DNA from: Pinus tabuliformis
Taxonomy: Eukaryota > Streptophyta > Pinopsida > Pinales > Pinaceae
NCBI GenBank assembly: GCA_031772625.1
Contig: CM062813.1
Coordinates: 762,414,720 to 762,478,719 of the forward strand
DNA length: 64,000 bases
Reading direction: 5' to 3'
In this document: positions 44,900 to 57,772 of the stretch, one piece after another
Layout of the letters: every line of letters starts with the position of its first letter
Position numbering within the stretch: position 1 is the stretch's first letter
Position numbers and translations under genes: made by a program
The notes under the pieces: generated by a model
Database searches by the model: none
What the model saw: the letters and a program-made list of their open reading frames with translations, nothing else
Told to the model about the DNA's origin: nothing

Positions 44900-46843
44900 G
44901 ATATATGATGATTATTAGGAAGAGGTGAAAGAGGGATTATGTTCTTTAAGGGCCCTAACAACATTTTTAGAGCGAACAAGTGGAGATTCACATAGCTCTC
45001 CCTAGATTGCTTGATGTGAAGGACCTTCTCTTGCCAAGAATTTTTCATTGTGTTTATTTTTTTGTATAGTTGCATTATGGAAAGGAGAGTGAGGTTCCTT
45101 TAGAGGAATCAAGATATAAAGGCAAGGCGATGATATTTAAAACACCCTTATAGGATTGAATAATGGAGGGAAAGATATGATCAGAAGGGGTAGGGGAGGG
45201 TTCAAATTGGGGCACAATGTTTAGGGGTGGGACAGGAGTAGAGATAGAACCAGGGACTATAGTTGTAGGAGAGGTGGGATGTAGGGGATATTTCCTTTGA
45301 GGTTCGGTCTCATGTGAGAAGGGAAAGTGAATGTTGGCATGAAAAAGGGAAGTCATGGGATGACCGTTCCTCTGTAGAGCATGGTTTCGGCAAGGATCAC
45401 AAGATTTTCTCTCTACTTGATTAGAAGATGAGGTTACACAGAGTCTGGACACCACATAAATAGGTGCAGGGTCTGGGAGGATGGAGGTTGTAGGGTTGGA
45501 AGATGTTTTGAAAATTGTGAATAAGTTATATGAGAGCATGTAATGTTTTCAATTTGTTTGATCATAAAAGAATCCTTTGGAGAAAGATATTGAATAAGAG
45601 ATGGAAAAGAGGAGAAGAAATTAGGGGTGAAATCATCTCTTCCTTGTTAGAGGTCCTCCGAAGAAGAAATGTCCAGTACGATGGAAGAAATAAGGTCCAA
45701 GTTCGATCTGTTGATCTCCAATATTGATGTTGTATCATGTTCAAAAGAAGTTCGATGGATATACATTGTTTCAGGTAGCATTCCATTTACATCCCCCTAA
45801 ACCAATTAGAGTCCATCCACGTATACATCCACAAAAAAACAGGAATTAGTATGATAATGTATCTCGATAGGGGGATTTGGCATCCAATATTTCCACTGTC
45901 CTCAAATATACAAGCCTTCTTTGAAGTTGTACCCAATCGCTGGGTCACACCCAGGATGGGAGATGTTGGAATTTGGAGATCTTGTTGGTCCAATACATAC
46001 GCCTCAGAAAAATTGGCACCATATTTATATAAAGCTTGATCAAATTTTTTGGATTGAAGCCTTTGTCAAGGAGGAGAATTACAAGAATTGACCACGTGCC
46101 CCACTTTTATGTAGTTTAGGAATTTGAAGGGAGTGTTCAAATAATCCAGAGGCTGGATTTTAACTTTTTCCTCCCACCTAATTTTTAGTGTCCTAAGGAG
46201 ATCCTCAGAAACATCCATATCCACTAGAACCTATATCATTCATTTGTCAACAATGATTAGGGAATCCTCCACAAGAAACAAATCTTCCAAGGGAATTTGC
46301 GATGTTTATGAAGACACATTTTTACCATAGCTCCAAAGGAAAACATGGCATCATGACCCATATGTTTTGGCGAGGTTGTAGCTCAATACTTGGATAGAAG
46401 GTCGGATGCTAACACTGAAGCCACAAGGAACCCTTGCCCAACACCCAAGCCTTACTAAGAATTAACTCAAGATCAACTTTTGTTAGAAAATGGAAATGGA
46501 TCCATTTATGGAATAAAATTCTCACCACTAGAATGTAACCAACTAGTGGCTTATAGGTCACCTTTACCAAAGATAAAATCTTCTCATGGGACAAGGTGAT
46601 GTAATCAAACTTACCAACAAGGGCTTGGGGCATTAGAGATTCAACCCTATCTAAGTTTACATCCACCCCCAGGGTTATCTCTTTCAATGTGGAAAGGCCC
46701 TTAAAAGTTTTATGACATGGTTTTCTCCGTGCCTTTTCCCCTAATCACTTTGGAGTTTTCCATGTTTCTCCCGCTCCTGACTCCCTTATGGATACATAGT
46801 AAAGTTGTTCAGCGTTGACACACTTGTCAGATGGTAGTTCCAT
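44900..46843 (-). pseudogene. L1 ORF1, minus strand
   Basis: The likely start is the ATG at 46843 (MELPSDKCVNAEQLYYV). DUF4283 features follow: ALVGKFDYITLSHEKI, KWIHFHFLTKVDLELILSKAW (46660-46440), then QPLDYLNTPFKFLNYIKVGHVVNSC (about 46160-46090), a CCHC knuckle missing some cysteines. The Pro/Ser/Thr-rich tail is visible at 45539-45075. Several frameshifts. It plays the same role as the ORF1 at 11.2 kb. Confidence 0.75.
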
Positions 46844-46930
46844 ACCCTTGGAAGCCCATGACAGGAAAGAGTGTTGTTTTTTAGGCCCACAGTAAGTTGG
46901 AAACCCTAGCTCCTTAAGAAAGTAATCCTA

Positions 46931-47439
46931 GTTCCAAAATACTTTTAATATACATCCATTACATAGATTTCCAACCGATGGTCACATGGAAAAACTTCTC
47001 ATAGAAAAACATAATAAGGAAAAAGAGGCAGTGTGCTACAGGGTTTCATAGATATCAAGTGTCTAAAACATTCCAAGTAAAATATTTCGAGCCAGGTAGA
47101 ATGCTCAAGGCCTGGCCTTATCTAAACCCTTATGGAGAGTTCACTTTGTCCCACTTTAGTTCTATATCACTAACTTGAAAATGCTTTGTCACACAATGCA
47201 TGTTTATTGAACCATTACTTAACAATTTTCTAGTGACCTACACTTTTTTGTTTGGTTTTATTTATGTCCTCTTTTAAATTCAACAAAGTCCCAATTTTAT
47301 TTTGTATTGTTGCTAAGAACTTACCACTTTTTTCTTATTGTGATTGCAAAGAAGGTAGAAATATGTTAGATGGTAAAATTGTCTCTTTTTTATATATCAA
47401 AAAGTATGGTGATGTGCCAAATAGTACATTACACATAAT
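46931..47439. other. Spacer without supported gene
   Basis: Between the L1 5' end and the decayed gypsy pol. A 65-codon plus frame at 47252-47449 has no domain and is antisense to the presumed element. Confidence 0.4.
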
Positions 47440-49530
47440 TAACCCATAATGTGTTGGAGATTAAATTATGATTGATAATCTTGATCAAGTTTTTGTTTGT
47501 TGATTCAAAGAAAACATTCCCTTAGTAATAATAGCTAGCTTAAAAGCATAAGGAAAATCCTTTCCTGGTTACATCTACTAATGAAAAGTATGATACAATA
47601 TCAAATAATAGTATAGATGGGACACAAAGCCTAGTGATGATATGTTTTTACAAGAATTGAATCATTGTCATGTGATTGAAATTTATTATTGTAACTTTTT
47701 TTACAATGTGAAGCAATTTATTGGAATCAATATGTGATCGTGTTTCTTTGAGGAGTTAGGATTAATATTTACCATTACATCAAATCCCCATTTCTCAAAA
47801 GGTTATCAATAGCAAAAGTGTTGCAATAATATCACTAGTTTTTTTCATTTTAATCCCTTATTGCACATTTTTGACATATTCAACACTATTGTACATGTGC
47901 ATGCACATATTAGAATAACATTGGTTATTAGTGCCCAACTTTTAAAACCTAATGTGTGGTGGTATGTCCGAATGATGTCCACCTATTGAACCATGATGTA
48001 AATCAATGAATACTTTCTCAACATCATTGTCCTCCAAAACATCTCAATAACATGTTGTCATAGTTCTTCCTATAAATAACTATGTTGACTAGATAGTGTT
48101 GAATAAATTTCAATCTTAATGTTACTCATTTCTTTATAGCTAGGTGACTCGGACTAGATCCATGTTGCAAATAGTGTTTCAAAACATGATATCATGAATT
48201 TGTCTATAGGTACAAAAAGGACATTGTTGTAAAAAAATATTCTTCCAAACCACTTTGTTAGTGTAAGCTTGATCTTAAGCTCTGACTACTAGTTTTCCTT
48301 AGAATCCTTGTGCTTGAACTATGGTTGTAAGTTTAATATCTATATTATATTCCTAGAAAGCCATCATCTAGTTCCTACACTATCACCGAGTTCCTTCTTC
48401 GTAAATATAAATCTCATAACTGAATGTGGAACAATAACTTTTTTATGTCTATTTAGAACATAAAGTTTGAGTTATTTCACTACTTTGACTACAACTTATG
48501 CTTGTTTTTCAACTTCCAAATAATTTAGTTCAACACCTTGTAGTCTGATGCTCATAATTTTTTTTACAAATTCACTCCCTTCTTCATCCTTCTAAGTGAG
48601 CACAATATCAAGGGAGTGGTCAAATTCAAATTTATGGAGATAAAAATATTTTCTCAAGCCTATATTGCTCAAGGATGGAGTGGCATCAATAACTATCTTG
48701 ATTTCCTCAAAAGTTCCTTTGTCAAGCTTATCATATTAAAAGAGTACATCTTACTTCATCATCTTTTATAGGGATTTAATGATCTCAATAATCATAAATG
48801 TATCAACTTATGAAATTAATATTCCCAGAAAAGGATTACATCAATTTCTTATTACATGTTAGTGGAATTTGCATGGCTTTTGTTCTTTCTAGATCTACTA
48901 ATATTTCATATTTTGAAATGATATTCCAAAACAATTTTATTTTTGCAAGAAAGAAAATGTTCTTAGAATTTAGTTAGATCCATATTTTATGCACCTATCA
49001 AACATTTGATTCAATTGTCGTACATGATCAAAGAACCTCTTCTATTAAATGTTGACATTGTATATATAAAAACCATGCTTTGATTAACAAGGTTGTTGAA
49101 AGCTATATCTTTCACATATTGTAAAGTGGCATTGGCATTCATTAGTCCAAATGACTTCCATTTAGATGTGTACTTTTATGTGTCCCATTTGTTCTTGAAA
49201 GTGGTTTTCAATCTATCCTCATTAGAAATAAGAACCTAATTGTATCCCAAATAAAAGTGGCATTAACATTCATTAGTAAAATGACTTCCATTTAGATGTG
49301 TATTTTTATGTGTCCCATTTGGTCTTGAAAGTTGTTTTCAATCTATCCTCATTAGAAATAAGAACCTAATTGTATCCTAAAGATCCATCCAAGAATCAGA
49401 GCAATTTGAAACCTATTAATAGCTACAAATTTACTATTTCCTAAATCTTTGTTAGCAATCATAACATTGTATAACTACCATAGAATTATGAGAAACATCA
49501 CCTCACCACCTTCAATTATATGAAGGAACT
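47440..49530 (-). pseudogene. Highly decayed second gypsy pol (TAT/Athila-like)
   Basis: Minus-strand frames give an RT with LDGSLGYN-VLISNEDRLKTTFKNKW and FGLMNANATLQY (about 49390-49110). LNQMFDRCIKYG (about 49020) and ILVDLERTKAM with CNKKLM follow (about 48905-48800). RNase H gives DIVLT-KDEEGSEFVKKIMS and LQGVELNYLEVEKQA (about 48610-48500). Integrase gives PFEKWGFDVMVNINPNSSKKH (about 47800-47740). These match non-chromoviral gypsy elements of the TAT/Athila kind (GYSGYNQI, KKAMQSFLGKINF, PFQKWGFD). LTRs were not found. Stops are dense, so it is far older than the chromovirus. Confidence 0.72.
49141..49377. repeat. About 130-bp tandem duplication inside the decayed RT
   Basis: ATGACTTCCATTTAGATGTG through AGAACCTAATTGTATCC occurs twice, with starts about 130 bp apart and a few differences. 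It duplicates the KTTFKNKW-FGL part of the RT remnant. Confidence 0.85.
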
Positions 49531-49667
49531 TAATTTCTTTATGAAATAAATAGGTTAAGCTAGAAAATAGTTTCCAAAAAAATTTTCCAATTCTTTTTTG
49601 AGTTTGGTTCCTCCTTTAAATTCCATGACCATGTATGTCATGTTCCTTTCCTAACTTATTTATTAAC

Positions 49668-50193
49668 CTTTTCACTTACTATTTTAAATTCAACCTTGGA
49701 TTGAAAATGTATTTATTTAATAGTTTATTAATCTCTATTAAGATTTCATTTTCTTGGAATTTCCTTGCCACCCAAAATGCCTTCTATTGAATTATCTTAA
49801 TTTTTATTACTATGTTCTAGTTTCATTATTTTTAACTTCTCAATTTGTCTTAAAAGAATGTGAATAAATCTATATATAATGAACTAATTTCCCTTCATAT
49901 TTAAAAAAAATCACTTTTATTATCCATATATTTTACATACCATTTCAACCTTTTTTTTTTCTTCTTTCTAAATTCTTATTTATATGCTTTAAATTTTCCC
50001 AAATAAGATGGTTTCATTTTTCTTTTAAAATCTTTTAAAATAAATATTTTTTTCTCAATAATTAAAATCTTACTAATAATGGCTTTTTTTGTCTTTTAAA
50101 CATATATAAGTATGATATATAAATTTTTCAATTCTTCTGGCAAATATACAACTATTTATTACTATAAAAACATTTTTATTTTTATAAATTCAA

Positions 50194-50231
<38 letters not shown>

Positions 50232-50965
50232 CACTTTCATTATAATAATTTTATTTTTTTTAAATATTTTTAATCAATCTAACTAAACAAAACATTTTTA
50301 ATTAAGCTATCTAAATTTTCTTCAATTTTGATTTAGAATAAATTAAAATATTCTTTATTTTCCTTTAATACAATAACTCGATTCATGACTCAAATTTCAT
50401 CTCTCGTATTAAAAAGGGAACCGATTTACCAAAGCTTGATGGAGAGAATTTGAATTTCAAACTTAGTAACATTTAACAATGATAAAGCATTCAATTTTGT
50501 CTCTTATAAACCCACCATATGTGCACAATGTGAACCTGTGAACAAATTTTGAAGTTCATATATAAGACCACGAAGGTAGCCTCCAACGAACAGATCGTGA
50601 ACTTAGCATCATCATAAGTGTTACATTGAATTTAAAAGGTCGTGCCCACAGGACAAGAGTTTGCATTATTCTGTCACTGGAAATTAAATTCCATCACAAT
50701 ATTACACGCTTTAATGAAACATTACAGAAGTGAGAAAAATGAAATATTTAACACTCCGAAAATGTAACCCATTTCCTACATTTTCCATCACATTAAATGG
50801 TGGAGCCTGAAAAAAAACTAACGGACCAACCAAACCCTAACTGCCAAACGAATCTGATTGTCGTCGACCTTTGAATGCCCGGTAGGAGGCATCCCAATCG
50901 ACGTCCATCTTGAAATCAGATCATTTCAATGCAAATATGTTATGGAGGAAACCGCTTTTTGTATC
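49668..50965 (-). repeat. Second large inverted repeat, right arm
   Basis: Inverted partner of 31185-32535, including the TA microsatellite (about 50199-50229). Homology stops at about 50965, some 36 bp downstream of the EF-hand pseudogene stop, so the arm is the 3' flank of that gene. Confidence 0.9.
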
Positions 50966-51000
50966 CACAAACATGACTTTAATGAAATTTTACATCATCA

Positions 51001-51850
51001 TCATCTCCAGGGACCTAAGATTCGAACATGAAACCAAATCTTTGTGATCTGTAAGGAGAAGGGGGTATTCAGATCCTCTGCGCTCACAATCCCATCTTCG
51101 TCTGTGTCCATCAGATTAAATGCCTCCTTCAATGCCCACATTTCACCATTATCAATGTTGGATATGGGCTCATTTATTTCATCGATTTCCTGCATAATGA
51201 GCCACAAAATCTGGTGAAACTCTTCAAAATTCACAGAGCCATTGTTGTTGGCGTCAGAAACAATTATCATGCCCTCCATTTACTCTCTACTTGAGCCGTT
51301 GTTATCAGCGTGGGAAACAATTATCATTCCCTCCATTTCCTCTCTGCTCAGCCCCTTCCCCACGCTAAAGCGACTGCTAGTGAAGAAATATTGGAGATCC
51401 AACAAACTGATTTTCCTGATGCTATCTTTGTCCAACACGCTAAAGGCCTCCTTCACCTTCCATGGTTCCTCCGTCCACAATTTCATTTCTAACAACGACC
51501 TCATTTGGTTTCAGCTGCAAGGAACCAACAAACTGATTTTCCTGATGCTATCTTTGTCCAACATGCTGAAGGCCTCCTTCACCTTCCATGGTTCCTCCGT
51601 CCACAATTTCATTTCTAATAACGACCTCATTCGGTTTCAGCTGCAAGGAAACATAATTGGCGACATCGAATTGAATTCCAGGCAGAGCAATTGATATTAC
51701 AGTCCAGGTATTAATTGACAGACCGAGAGGCAAAAATTGATTGAAGAGGGTGCTATGTTTCACAATTTCATTATCGCCAGACGCTAGGTGAAACAAAGAG
51801 ACCGATGTTACCCGAGGTAAAGCCTCGTTGTTTTCCACATGCAACATGAA
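51001..51850 (-). pseudogene. EF-hand calcium-binding protein (calmodulin-like), broken
   Basis: Minus-strand reading. The first EF-hand is degenerate (KEAFSVLDKDSIRKISLLDL). The linker is SREEMEGMIIVS. A canonical loop DANNNGSVNFEE follows (about 51255-51220), then KEAFNLMDTDEDGIVSAED (about 51120-51070), whose loop ends in Asp instead of Glu. The C-terminus is FSLQITKIWFHVRILGPWR with stop at 51001. Plant CML proteins bind calcium through such paired hands. Two in-frame duplications disrupt it: 57 bp (51236/51293), whose junction contains a stop, and 126 bp (51401/51527), which also brings a stop. The N-terminal part (51847-51548) reads in another frame, perhaps after an intron ending TTGCAG. 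Best viewed as a pseudogene. Confidence 0.75.
51398..51652. repeat. 126-bp in-frame tandem duplication in the EF-hand gene
   Basis: ACAAACTGATTTTCCTGATG through TTTCAGCTGCAAGGAA occurs twice with only a handful of differences (51401 and 51527). 126 bp is 42 codons, but the junction contains TGA in the EF-hand frame. Confidence 0.9.
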
Positions 51851-53538
51851 ATCACAGTTGCATCCATGGCTTCAAAAACTTAAGAAAACTTCTGCATAAA
51901 AAACAAAGGAGGAGTTGGTTATCCAACAGCCATGGAAGAAATACACCAGTAAGCCAACCTCCCAGGTATGGCATGGGCATTCATGTAGTGTTTTGCGCAG
52001 TGCAAAACTAAAATTTCAAATTTGAAATAGAAGTGCGCTCAAAATTGAAATTTGAAATAGAGCTACGTGTCGCGCCGGGAAAATATCTGTCAATGTTTTA
52101 ATTATGTCATCCGGGTATCTGTTAATGGTTTAATTGAGTAAGTGATGGCAGGTCATGTTCTTTGTCAGACCTCGGGAACAATGGATTCATGCAAACCAAC
52201 GTTACGGGGAAGAGTTAAGAAAACACAAGTGCCAGGAAATTAAGATAACCCATAATATTTGCCATGCTATGGCATGACCATCATCCATGGCAACATCCAA
52301 TCCTCTCCAAAAAGTCGCATTTTAGACTACTCCGTTATCCAGCAAAACCCATGTCTGTTGGCATCATATTTAGACACTGATTGGGAATTTCAATGAAAAA
52401 AAAACTGCCCAACAAAAAAGGATGGAGGCCCACGCAAGTGAAATATTTTCGGACAAACTCTATGGACAACTCTTACAAATATTTTCTTAAAATAATGAAA
52501 TCTTATTTTCTGTTAGGCGTTGTTTATTGAGGACACAAATTCGTATGGATGATAGTGTTTTTTCGCTGAAATTTGGCAAATAAATTTTAAAAAATTAGAA
52601 TGTTAGAGTTTTTAAATTGATTTTTTTAATAATGGATGCATTCTAAATGAATGTATTGATCAAAGGATAAATTGAAAGATAATTTGTACAGGTTATATAA
52701 TCTTGTACTATAACATGTTCTCACTATCATAACATTATTTCCTACAAACATTTACCTTGGTATAATACTTTCATAGAAAATTTATAAGTTGTTTTTATAG
52801 CATGATGACCATAGTTTAATCTTTGACCAGAATCATAGTCTAGTTTTATGAGAATTGTGATTCTTGCATTCATGAAGGAAACATATGTAAGTGTGCCACT
52901 CAAGTAATGATATCTTCCTCCCATATGCATTACTTGTTATTAATCTTAAACAAAATCAAACAACATTACTTTTAAGGCATTTGCTCCCTATTGCATGCTA
53001 TAACAACTTTAGTTATAAGATTTTTTGTGATAGTAAGACTAATAACCTTCAATTTCCTTGTCCAGCCTGACTCTTAAACATAGTCATGCATACTTTGCCT
53101 ATTTATTATTGGCACATAACAGCCCATGCATGTATAGCTCGATTTAGACTCAAGATTCTTTCTTATATGGATGCATGACATCAAGACCCTTTTATCATCA
53201 ATCAATTGCTAAATACAATATTCTTACAAGTCTATAATACATGTGCTTACATGGAAGATTCATATAACTCATTAATATGCATGGATATTAAGCATGATCC
53301 TCTTCAAACATGTTTATCTTAATGATTACTTAACCATTCATGACAATGCATAGGTATATGTATCACAACAATTAAGCCAGGATACGACCATGGCCTTCCT
53401 CCATTATATAATCCTCCTTTCAGGTATTAGGTGAGATTTGATTTTATTCACCAATCCCTAAAAATTTTTGTAGTCAACAATGCTAGTATTCTATAGTTTA
53501 ATTTGATCCTAACTTGTTGGTAAATACACCTACTGTCT
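51851..53538. other. Upstream flank of the EF-hand pseudogene and spacer
   Basis: 51851-52450 is GC-balanced and may be old promoter or 5' sequence; the rest is AT-rich. No other gene is recognised. Confidence 0.4.
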
Positions 53539-54850
53539 CTATGTCGAAAAAAATGCAATATCCCGAATTTGATGGATAATTCCCAAACAACAACCACCCC
53601 ATGCCATTGCTTTCTTCCTAGCAAGGACCAAGTTGTTTATCATAAACATGCCATTTAAATCATTAGATATAGAATTTAAAAGATTCTCTGATCGATGACT
53701 AAATTTATCTGACCTGTGAAGAGGACTAGAACATGAGTTCCTGTACATATGTTCAACAAAATTCCACAGAAAACGGGCCAAGAACCTTCACAATCATAAT
53801 TACTCAGATCCTTATGAGCAACTTGTTGAGTTCAAGAACTTATAACCAAGTGTCCTCTCTTGTAAGAAATATGCAACACCTTTCCTTTTCCTCATACGGG
53901 GCTCTTCTTTTTGGTTTAAGGATATTAACCTTATTAGTGTTGTCACAAAAAAAAAATACAGTAGAACACCATTTCTATTGCCACGCTAAAGTCAGGCGTA
54001 CAATTCTCCTTTTACTAGGAGACAACTATAAGTTGGAAAAAGTGTTACTTGAAGAAGAGGTGTCAATGCCTACATGCTCTGGAAGAACCAAATAGAAGAC
54101 TTCATAGCATGACACTAGCATCCAGGTTGGCCACAAGTGACACACTCAAGTTGCTCATCGTGGTTGTACGTATTCTTACATGCGTTCGCATATTATGGTG
54201 GAATTTAATTGTATATCGTGTGCTCTATGGATTGGACTCATGCACTATATGCTTAGTTTAATTACATGGTATGCCGAATGGTGAACAAAAATATGCCACA
54301 AGTAACAAATTCACAATCTTCACCATAACTTTTGACATAATTAGCATGATAATGCACGTAATAATTAGAAGCAGTGTTGCAGACAGTGGTCTTCTATCCA
54401 TTCAACATGCGCATATTTCTCTGTTCGGTTACCTTTTTTTTTTCCTTTTTCAGGAACCTGCGAGTGCGTATTGAAGAGGTGTATCCCTCTAGAGCCGAAT
54501 ATTTGTGAAGGTTTTGCAAGGGGAAACTGCTGGAACAACACCCCAAAATGACACCTACCTTGGCACATTCTGTCAGAGATCTCCATTCTCTAACCGACCG
54601 ACGATGGTGTTCATTTCCATGCAGGCAGTGATTTGGTGCAACAAGGGAACATGTTTAGTGGACATGTCCGCAACCTCAAGGCTAGTGGTTGGCATAATGG
54701 ATCGTTGTCCCAGATTCTTAAGAAGATGGTTTCTCTCCATGAAACCTGTAAATTCCAAAAACTTAATCATGGAAAGAAATATTAACAGGATTTTCTGGAA
54801 ACAACGAACCCGTATTCAGTAGATACCTGCGAGCATCTCAAAAAATAAAT
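53539..54850. other. Unassigned region with several short frames
   Basis: Balanced composition and overlapping 65-120-codon frames on both strands (for example 53733-54095 plus and 54573-54770 minus, the latter MPTTSLEVADMSTKHVPLL). None shows a domain I can defend. It could be the relic of a host gene, but I make no call. Confidence 0.3.
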
Positions 54851-57179
54851 TGCTTCCATTTTAATCCAACAAACATTATCTGCTCCCTCTAAAATTTATG
54901 GGTTCATTAAAAACCGCTAAGAGAGAAGACACAGAAAAATGAAGAATTCTCAGAGAATATAATATCTGATGTCCACTGGAACACTATATGAATATGCCCG
55001 CCGAAGGAGTATATGACTGTGTCTAACGATAGTAAATCCTATTAGTGAAGTGATGACCTACATGATCCCGATTCCTTGAACAACAAATCCTCAAAAGTGT
55101 GTTTGTTGTCCGCCTTGAACGAGACAACTATTTAATTTCATTCTTATACCTTACAGTATAAAGGTTCATGCGAATTTTAATAATAGCGAACTAAGAAGTA
55201 TATATATATATATAGATATACAAACCGTACTTTAAACAAACGTATACATATATATTTTCATTTAAGTTTAATAAATCTCAGAAAGGAAACGAATCATCAC
55301 TGTGTACTCTTCATATCTGTCGTATCTGTCACAACCATTATCAAATGATCGATCTCCACACATGGCATGATCCTCCTTATCTCACATTCTTTTGCCGCAA
55401 CTAAGTCATATAGCTGAGAGGTTTCACAGTGGTTTAGTTCTTCCACGTGTGTTATAATCTGCAGAGAATATGTATATATATCAACCTTAGTCAAAGTATT
55501 AGAACCACAAAGGAAGGATATTCACGCCATTTTTACCTCCATAGGACTAATGGCACGATCATCCATATTTCATATCGATGGTAAGCATTCTCTTACTTAT
55601 GGCCTTACTTAGGCTCGACTCTCACAGCTGGAGATCGAGATAGCTCGTCCCAAACCGAGCTCGCTTATTTATGCATTGCTCTAATGCATAGGAGTGTTAA
55701 CACACTCTTGATTGTAAGGGTAAGCATTATCCCTTCTCCATGCACTTATCCATTCATGACTCAGAGATAAGATATGATATATGGTCATATTTATCCGCAG
55801 ATAATCATCTATCGCCACCGAATATCGCCACCGAATAGGTACCCCATCTAATGAAAGAAGCAACGTTAATTTTTTTTATTTTTATTTTTATTTTGGTAGG
55901 AAAGCAACCCATCGTTTGCTTCTGCCCGTACGCAGTGACAGTCAGCATTTTTAAAGAAAAGAAACAATAGTCTTAGACTATATTACTATCACACAGTGAC
56001 ACGTTCTGCTTAACTAGCTTTTTATGGATAGTGTTTCCATATTCATAAGCCAAAAAGTCACCGTCTCACATGCCAGGCTTATCTCTAAAAAAAATCATCA
56101 TCCATGCATTTTTGGATAACCATATCCTCTGTACGTTTGATTTTTGGGGTAATTTCCTATTCATGACTAATGCAACGGTCCATAATGTGTACATTCCATT
56201 CCACGGAGAGTAAAACAGTCTTAATCGAAAAGGAATTCCACACAGGAGGGTAAAAATAGCAGCGTTCTTTAAATCACAAAATCACTTAACCAAGGAAATT
56301 CATTATTTATTCAATCATCATTCACATGTCTTACCACCCATCTTTGTCCCTGACTCACGAAAACCCTGTTCCATCCATTGCTTGTGTAATTGTATTGAGT
56401 TTTTCCATTAACAGTGATTTTTTTTTCCATTAACAATTCCTTTTCCATTGATTTTTAATACGCTTGATGTTTCCCAAATTGCGGATATGGTCGGACCTAT
56501 CCCGATTCCAAATCTAAATTATCGACATAAGTGATTTTCGTAGATTATGGCTTCCTTGAGAATCCTCGAAGAGCATCATTCAACAATGTTGATTAACTTC
56601 CCATGGATGTTGGGGACAAGCAATATGCTCGTTTATTTCCATCTGTTTTTGGATTGACCACAACAGTGGTTGGAAATCTGTTCTTAATTAATGGTTACAG
56701 TGTATAACCAATCCCAACCTTGGTCACTCGTAGGGTGAGATCAGATGATAGGTTAAAATCGACCACTGTTTGCATTTGGGTTAATATTTTAATATCATTC
56801 CCATCCATGTTTCATGGACTACCTCATTTTTAGTCACAAAGCGTGTCACAGAGGAGATTAGTTAAGTGATTTCGAGGTAGTCCCAACGCTTGAAGTCGGA
56901 AACCAACCCACTAACCCCTGGTGGCTATTGCACTCTGCATCTCAGATCAAATTTGCATGAGTGTATATTTCTTATTTTTAACCAAAAGTCAGAGTTCATC
57001 GACTTTTTAAAAACCATTCCCAATTGTATGACAGACTTTCGTCCTCTGCCTTTGTGCAGTGTTTTTTTAATCCGCGCATAACTGTTTATTTCATGCGTTT
57101 ATTGTCGACTTCACTATTTTAGGTGCTGCATACACCTATTTAAATGTGATTCTTCTCATAATCCCATCCCTTGGAGACA
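54851..57179. other. Gene-free intergenic DNA
   Basis: No supported gene. A 65-codon minus frame (55297-55494) ends in a protein-like stretch but is unrecognised. A TA run lies at about 55200-55215. Confidence 0.4.
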
Positions 57180-57243
57180 TGGTTACAGTTTTATGAGCCA
57201 GTGAACCTTTTGGTTACAGTTTTATGAGCCAGTGAACCTTTTT
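57180..57243. repeat. 32-bp tandem duplication
   Basis: TGGTTACAGTTTTATGAGCC followed by AGTGAACCTTT occurs twice in succession. Confidence 0.85.
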
Positions 57244-57660
57244 GAAAACGCAGTCAACCAACTGATACTTGATGCATTTACGATTTAGTATTAATCAAGA
57301 CACAGTACTTGATTTGCATGTTCTAAAAATATTAGATGTTAATAATAGCCGAATCCAGAGACATGGGACTTCAATGAAGACTCCATTCACATCTTAACAT
57401 GTCGTTATATAAAAAAAAATGAATGCATACAAACCCTCGTTATTTAAACCTTTATGTAATAAGGACAATATTCATAAATAAGAAAAACGCTCTTTGGTTT
57501 AAATATTTTGAAACCAAGATTTATACTTGAATTCTCCTTCACAGAATCCTAACTTCTCTTGGTGTTATGATTTCCATGTGCATATATTTCCAAACAAGTT
57601 TTGGGGTTATTATTTCCATAGGAGTTTTATAGTCAAACCCACCAATGAAACTCTACGGAG

Positions 57661-57772
57661 GTAGATGAGCCCATAGGCCACAAGGTTTGAACTTGGGCTT
57701 TGATACCATTTGTAACGTAGATGAGCCCATAGGCCACAAGGTTTGAACTTGGGCTTTGATACCATTTGTAAC
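57661..57772 (-). repeat. 56-bp tandem duplication containing a primer-site-like motif
   Basis: Two perfect units (57661-57716, 57717-57772). The minus strand reads GTTACAAATGGTATCAAAGC: an LTR-like CA end followed by a near match to the initiator tRNA-Met primer site (TGGTATCAGAGC). The duplication therefore spans an LTR/leader junction of a minus-strand retroelement. Confidence 0.75.

Larger units (their letters stand above)
34320..46930 (-). mobile_element. Second L1-clade LINE, minus strand, split by nested insertions
   Basis: ORF1 (46843 to about 45000) and ORF2 (about 44895 to 34330) are read on the minus strand. The element is divided by a chromovirus at 38129-44033 and a MITE at 35945-36495. 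Removing each insert restores a continuous L1 reading frame. Many stops and frameshifts make it older and more decayed than the L1 at 11-17 kb. Part order matches that element. Confidence 0.85.

Noticed and set aside
54573..54770. Possible pentatricopeptide-repeat fragment on the minus strand
   Set aside because: Could not align it to the 35-residue repeat; several stops and no second repeat.
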